A stretch of DNA of 64,000 nt from positions 2,232,001-2,296,000 of the forward strand of contig NZ_PDBX01000001.1 in assembly GCF_002564105.1 (NCBI RefSeq). Reading direction: 5' to 3'. The notes under the pieces are model-generated. The model was not told the DNA's origin. It made no database searches and worked only from the letters and a program-made list of their open reading frames with translations. Source of the stretch: Collimonas sp. PA-H2 (GTDB lineage: Bacteria; Pseudomonadota; Gammaproteobacteria; Burkholderiales; Burkholderiaceae_D). The translations under genes and the position numbers were made by a program. Position 1 is the first letter of the stretch; the number at the start of each line of letters is the position of its first letter. This document shows, piece after piece, positions 61,596-64,000 of the stretch.

Positions 61596-62669
61596 ATGAT
61601 CCAACGTAAACCAGGTGAACCTGAAACAAGCAGCAAGAAAATCCAGAACGCCGCCACCGTCGGGCTCTACGCCCTGCTGGTGTTGCTGGCGCTGTGGGTC
61701 ATGCGCGATTTCATTCCGGCGGTAGTGTGGGCCGGCGTCATCGCCATCGCTTTATGGCCGCTGCTGCTGCGCCTGGAGACTCCGCACGGATCGCGCGCGC
61801 GGACGATCGGTGTGGCGCTGCTGCTGACCGCGGCAGTGGCCTTGTTTGTAGTGCTGCCTTTTGTGGCGGTGATCACCCAGGCTGCCCACGAGTCGCACGA
61901 TTTTATCGAGTGGTTCAAGCAGGCTGAAGCGAATGGCCTGCCGCTGCCCGGCCTGGTCGAGCATTTGCCTTTCAGTTCGCCGCAAATCAGTGGCTGGTGG
62001 CAGGAAAACCTGGCCCGGCCTTTGCACGATTCGCCTTTCATCAAGGGATTGCATGTCGAAGCGGCAGTCACCGCCGGCCGGCATTTCGGCGCGCTGGCGG
62101 CGCACGGCCTGATCCTGTTCGGCTTCATGCTGATGACGCTGTTCGTGATTTTCCAGGCCGGTTCAAGGATGAGCGGCAACCTGGTCAAAGCCACCCGCCG
62201 CGCCTTCGGCGTCGACGGCGCCCTGCTGGCGCACCAGATGACGGCGGCCGTGCGCGGCACTGTCGCCGGGCTGGTAGTAGTCGGGATCGGCGAGGGCGCG
62301 CTGCTGGGCATCGCCTATGCCATCACCGGCGTGCCGCATGCCACCTTACTTGGCTTGCTGACGGCGATTGCCGCCATGCTGCCGTTCTGCGCCCCGATCA
62401 TTTTCTGCGGCGCCGCGCTCTGGCTGTTTGCACAGGGAGCGGCCGTCGGTGCAATCAGCGTCGCCGTATTCGGTTTCGTCGTGGTCCTGATCGCTGAGCA
62501 CTTCGTGCGGCCGCTGCTGATCGGCAGCTCGACCCGCCTACCGTTCCTGCTGGTCCTGTTCGGCATCCTCGGCGGCGCCCAGACCTTCGGCTTGCTGGGT
62601 TTGTTCATCGGGCCGGCGCTGATGACGGTGCTGACGGTATTATGGCGTGACTGGGTGGGGCAAGACTGA
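61596..62669 (+). CDS. AI-2E family transporter (PerM/YdiK-like)
   Basis: 357-residue membrane protein of the AI-2 exporter (UPF0118) family. About eight hydrophobic segments are seen, with the N-terminal pair WVMRDFIPAVVWAGVIAIALWPL. The family C-terminal block is 'AVRGTVAGLVVVGIGEGALLGIAYAITGVPHATLLGLLTAIAAMLPF', ending 'LGLFIGPALMTVLTVLWRDW'. Members include quorum-signal, sodium or small-solute exporters, so the substrate is open. The start follows AAAAGAGAC. Confidence 0.9.
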   Translation: MIQRKPGEPETSSKKIQNAATVGLYALLVLLALWVMRDFIPAVVWAGVIAIALWPLLLRLETPHGSRARTIGVALLLTAAVALFVVLPFVAVITQAAHESHDFIEWFKQAEANGLPLPGLVEHLPFSSPQISGWWQENLARPLHDSPFIKGLHVEAAVTAGRHFGALAAHGLILFGFMLMTLFVIFQAGSRMSGNLVKATRRAFGVDGALLAHQMTAAVRGTVAGLVVVGIGEGALLGIAYAITGVPHATLLGLLTAIAAMLPFCAPIIFCGAALWLFAQGAAVGAISVAVFGFVVVLIAEHFVRPLLIGSSTRLPFLLVLFGILGGAQTFGLLGLFIGPALMTVLTVLWRDWVGQD

Positions 62670-62727
62670 ACCGGCAACGCATCATGAATCCTCGCAGGCA
62701 ATCAAGAACGGACAGGAACGGAGCAGC

Positions 62728-63450
62728 ATGAAATTCGATAATGTACGCGCCCTGGTTTTCGATGTATTCGGCACGGTAGTGGACTGGCGCAGCGGCGTTG
62801 CGCGCGAAGCGGCGCCTTTCCTGGCAAGGCATGGCGCTAGCGCGGCCGATCCGCTGGCTTTTGCTGATGCCTGGCGCCGCCGCTATGCCCCCTCGATGGA
62901 AGAAGTGCGCAGCGGTCGCCGGCCCTTTACCCGGCTGGACGTGCTGCACAGGGAGAACCTGGAAGCAGCGTTGCTCGAATTCGGCATCGATCCGTACCGG
63001 CTGCCGGCAGCGGAGCTGGGCGAATTGAACCTGGCATGGCATCGGCTCGATCCATGGCCGGACAGCGTCGCAGGTCTGACGCGTCTGAAAGCGGGTTATA
63101 TCATTGCGCCGCTATCGAATGGCAACGTGATCCTGATGATCGACATGGCCAAACGCGCCGGCCTGCCCTGGGATGCGATTCTCGGCGCCGAAGTGGCGCA
63201 AGCCTATAAACCTATGCCGCAGGCTTATCTGCGCACGGCGGAGATTCTGGCTCTGCAGCCGGAGCAGGTTTGCCTGGTAGCGGCCCACAACGGCGATCTC
63301 GCGGCAGCACGGAAGTGCGGCCTAAGGACAGCGTTCGTCGCCCGCCCTGCCGAACACGGACCAGGCCAGACCAGCGACCTGGTTGCCGAGCAAGCCTGGG
63401 ACCTGGTGGCCACGGATTTCGGCGACCTGGCCAGTCAGCTCGGCATGTAA
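62728..63450 (+). CDS. Haloacid dehalogenase, type II-like
   Basis: 240-residue HAD-superfamily hydrolase of the L-2-haloacid dehalogenase subgroup. Motif I is LVFDVFGTVVDWRSGV with nucleophile Asp at about residue 11. Motif II has Ser in 'IIAPLSNGNVILM', motif III Lys in 'AQAYKPMPQAYLRTAEIL', and motif IV residues lie in 'LVAAHNGDLAAARKCGLRTAFV'. Here 'AHNGDL' has Asn-Gly where many enzymes have Asn-Trp or Ser-x. The ATG at 62728 has GGAG 7 bp upstream; an in-frame start at 62647 would run into the AI-2E gene. The true substrate may be a phosphate ester. Confidence 0.88.
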   Translation: MKFDNVRALVFDVFGTVVDWRSGVAREAAPFLARHGASAADPLAFADAWRRRYAPSMEEVRSGRRPFTRLDVLHRENLEAALLEFGIDPYRLPAAELGELNLAWHRLDPWPDSVAGLTRLKAGYIIAPLSNGNVILMIDMAKRAGLPWDAILGAEVAQAYKPMPQAYLRTAEILALQPEQVCLVAAHNGDLAAARKCGLRTAFVARPAEHGPGQTSDLVAEQAWDLVATDFGDLASQLGM

Positions 63451-63496
63451 CAGCGTCGCTTAAGCAGGCGTCCCGCAGCAGCCGGCCCGTACAAGG

Positions 63497-64000
63497 TCAG
63501 GCATGCACCAGAGGCCGGATGAAAGCCGCTCCGCTCTCGGTAAAAAGCCAGCCAAGTGCACAGCAATTGAGCAGCACCGTCAGCCAAAAGACCGTTTGAA
63601 ACTGTTCCTTCCTCGACTTGTGGCGCAGCGTCTTCTGCGCCAGCAAGGCCCCCGGCCAGCCGCCGATCAATGCCAGCACGTGCAAGGTGTTCTCCTGAAT
63701 GCGCCATTGCCTGCTTTGCGCCGCCGATTTGTCGATGGCGTAGGCGACAAAGGCGACCACGCTGGCCACAAGATAGAGACCGGCAAAAGCAAGCGGCAGA
63801 CGGCCCGCGAAAGCGGCCAGCAGCAGCAAACAGCAAAACGCGACGGTGAAAACGGCCGCAAGCGAACCCGATCTGGCAGGCTTCGGAGCAGCGGCAGCAC
63901 CGCCTGCAAACCTGACCTTATCAGCGCGAAAACGCCCGTTTTGTTCCAGGATCAGTTCGTAGCTGATGAGATCGCCTTCAGCCGGCCGCCGCTCGCGGTC
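63497..64000 (-). CDS. Cold-shock domain + DUF1294 membrane protein (N-terminus cut by window edge)
   Basis: The frame is open from the stop at 63497 to the window end (168 codons seen). The edge-proximal part, DRERRPAEGDLISYELILEQ then NGRFRADKVRF, is the end of an OB-fold cold-shock domain. A linker (GGAAAAPKPARSGS) and DUF1294 follow, with about four membrane segments and its signature FVAYAIDKSAAQSRQWRIQENTLH plus 'GWPGALLAQKTLRHKSRKEQFQ'. A TTG at 63829 could be mistaken for the start, but the upstream frame clearly codes. Such fusions are common in proteobacteria; their role is unknown. Confidence 0.88.
   Translation of the reverse strand, partial: DRERRPAEGDLISYELILEQNGRFRADKVRFAGGAAAAPKPARSGSLAAVFTVAFCCLLLLAAFAGRLPLAFAGLYLVASVVAFVAYAIDKSAAQSRQWRIQENTLHVLALIGGWPGALLAQKTLRHKSRKEQFQTVFWLTVLLNCCALGWLFTESGAAFIRPLVHA

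Overview
The window reads as a chromosomal segment of a Gram-negative betaproteobacterium, most likely Oxalobacteraceae and perhaps Collimonas-like. That placement is inferred from overall gene similarity and gene content (parB-parA-lysE-rsmG-mnmG block, a Lrp regulator beside a PutA that lacks its own DNA-binding domain, porins, a TctC/Bug protein, type IVa minor pilins); no database was searched. No rRNA, tRNA, CRISPR array, phage or intact insertion sequence was seen.

Left part (1-15.6 kb). All genes but the last run leftward: parB (cut by the edge), parA, a LysE exporter, rsmG, mnmG, a TauE/SafE permease, a five-gene branched-chain amino acid type ABC importer (livG-F-K-H-M order), a GMC oxidoreductase and mmsA, followed by a divergent LysR regulator. 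Two exact parS sites lie upstream of mnmG. Between LysR (ending 15621) and an aspartate carbamoyltransferase (starting 16464) lies an 840-bp AT-rich, gene-free stretch packed with DnaA boxes and TAG-trinucleotide tracts. It consists of a roughly 220-bp module present twice, 390 bp apart, and is the best candidate for the chromosomal replication origin. Genes to its left point left and pyrB points right, as expected around an origin, but dnaA and dnaN are not in the window.

Middle part (16.4-43 kb). This holds pyrB with an N-terminal helix-turn-helix-like extension, an AsmA-family protein, a DUF3300 lipoprotein with a long Pro/Gln-rich tail, putA with a divergent Lrp regulator, a secreted phosphodiesterase, a LacI regulator divergent from gluconokinase with a GntR-type operator between them, a LysR regulator, a two-gene locus of tiny unknown proteins, pckG, a D-2-hydroxyacid dehydrogenase, and a three-subunit periplasmic FAD/cytochrome c sugar dehydrogenase with a half-size asparaginase behind it. 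The theme is carbon and amino acid catabolism feeding gluconeogenesis.

Right part (43-64 kb). This holds an M3 peptidase lipoprotein, a porin, an iron/sugar-phosphate type ABC importer, a TctC/Bug binding protein facing a TctD/TctE-like two-component system, a CsoR-family regulator with a changed ligand set, a compact type IV pilus accessory operon (pilV-pilX-pilY1-pilE, no pilW or fimT), a TMEM175 channel, an AT-rich DUF4258/HTH toxin-antitoxin-like pair, a histidine phosphatase, an AI-2E family transporter, a haloacid dehalogenase, and a cold-shock/DUF1294 protein cut by the right edge.

Intergenic regions carry several families of palindromic repeats: two REPIN-like elements with arms of about 28 bp, at least three copies of a repeat built on GTAGGGTGGGCAC, one nested inverted-repeat island with 14/15-bp tandem units, and a 158-bp element with about 26-bp terminal inverted repeats.
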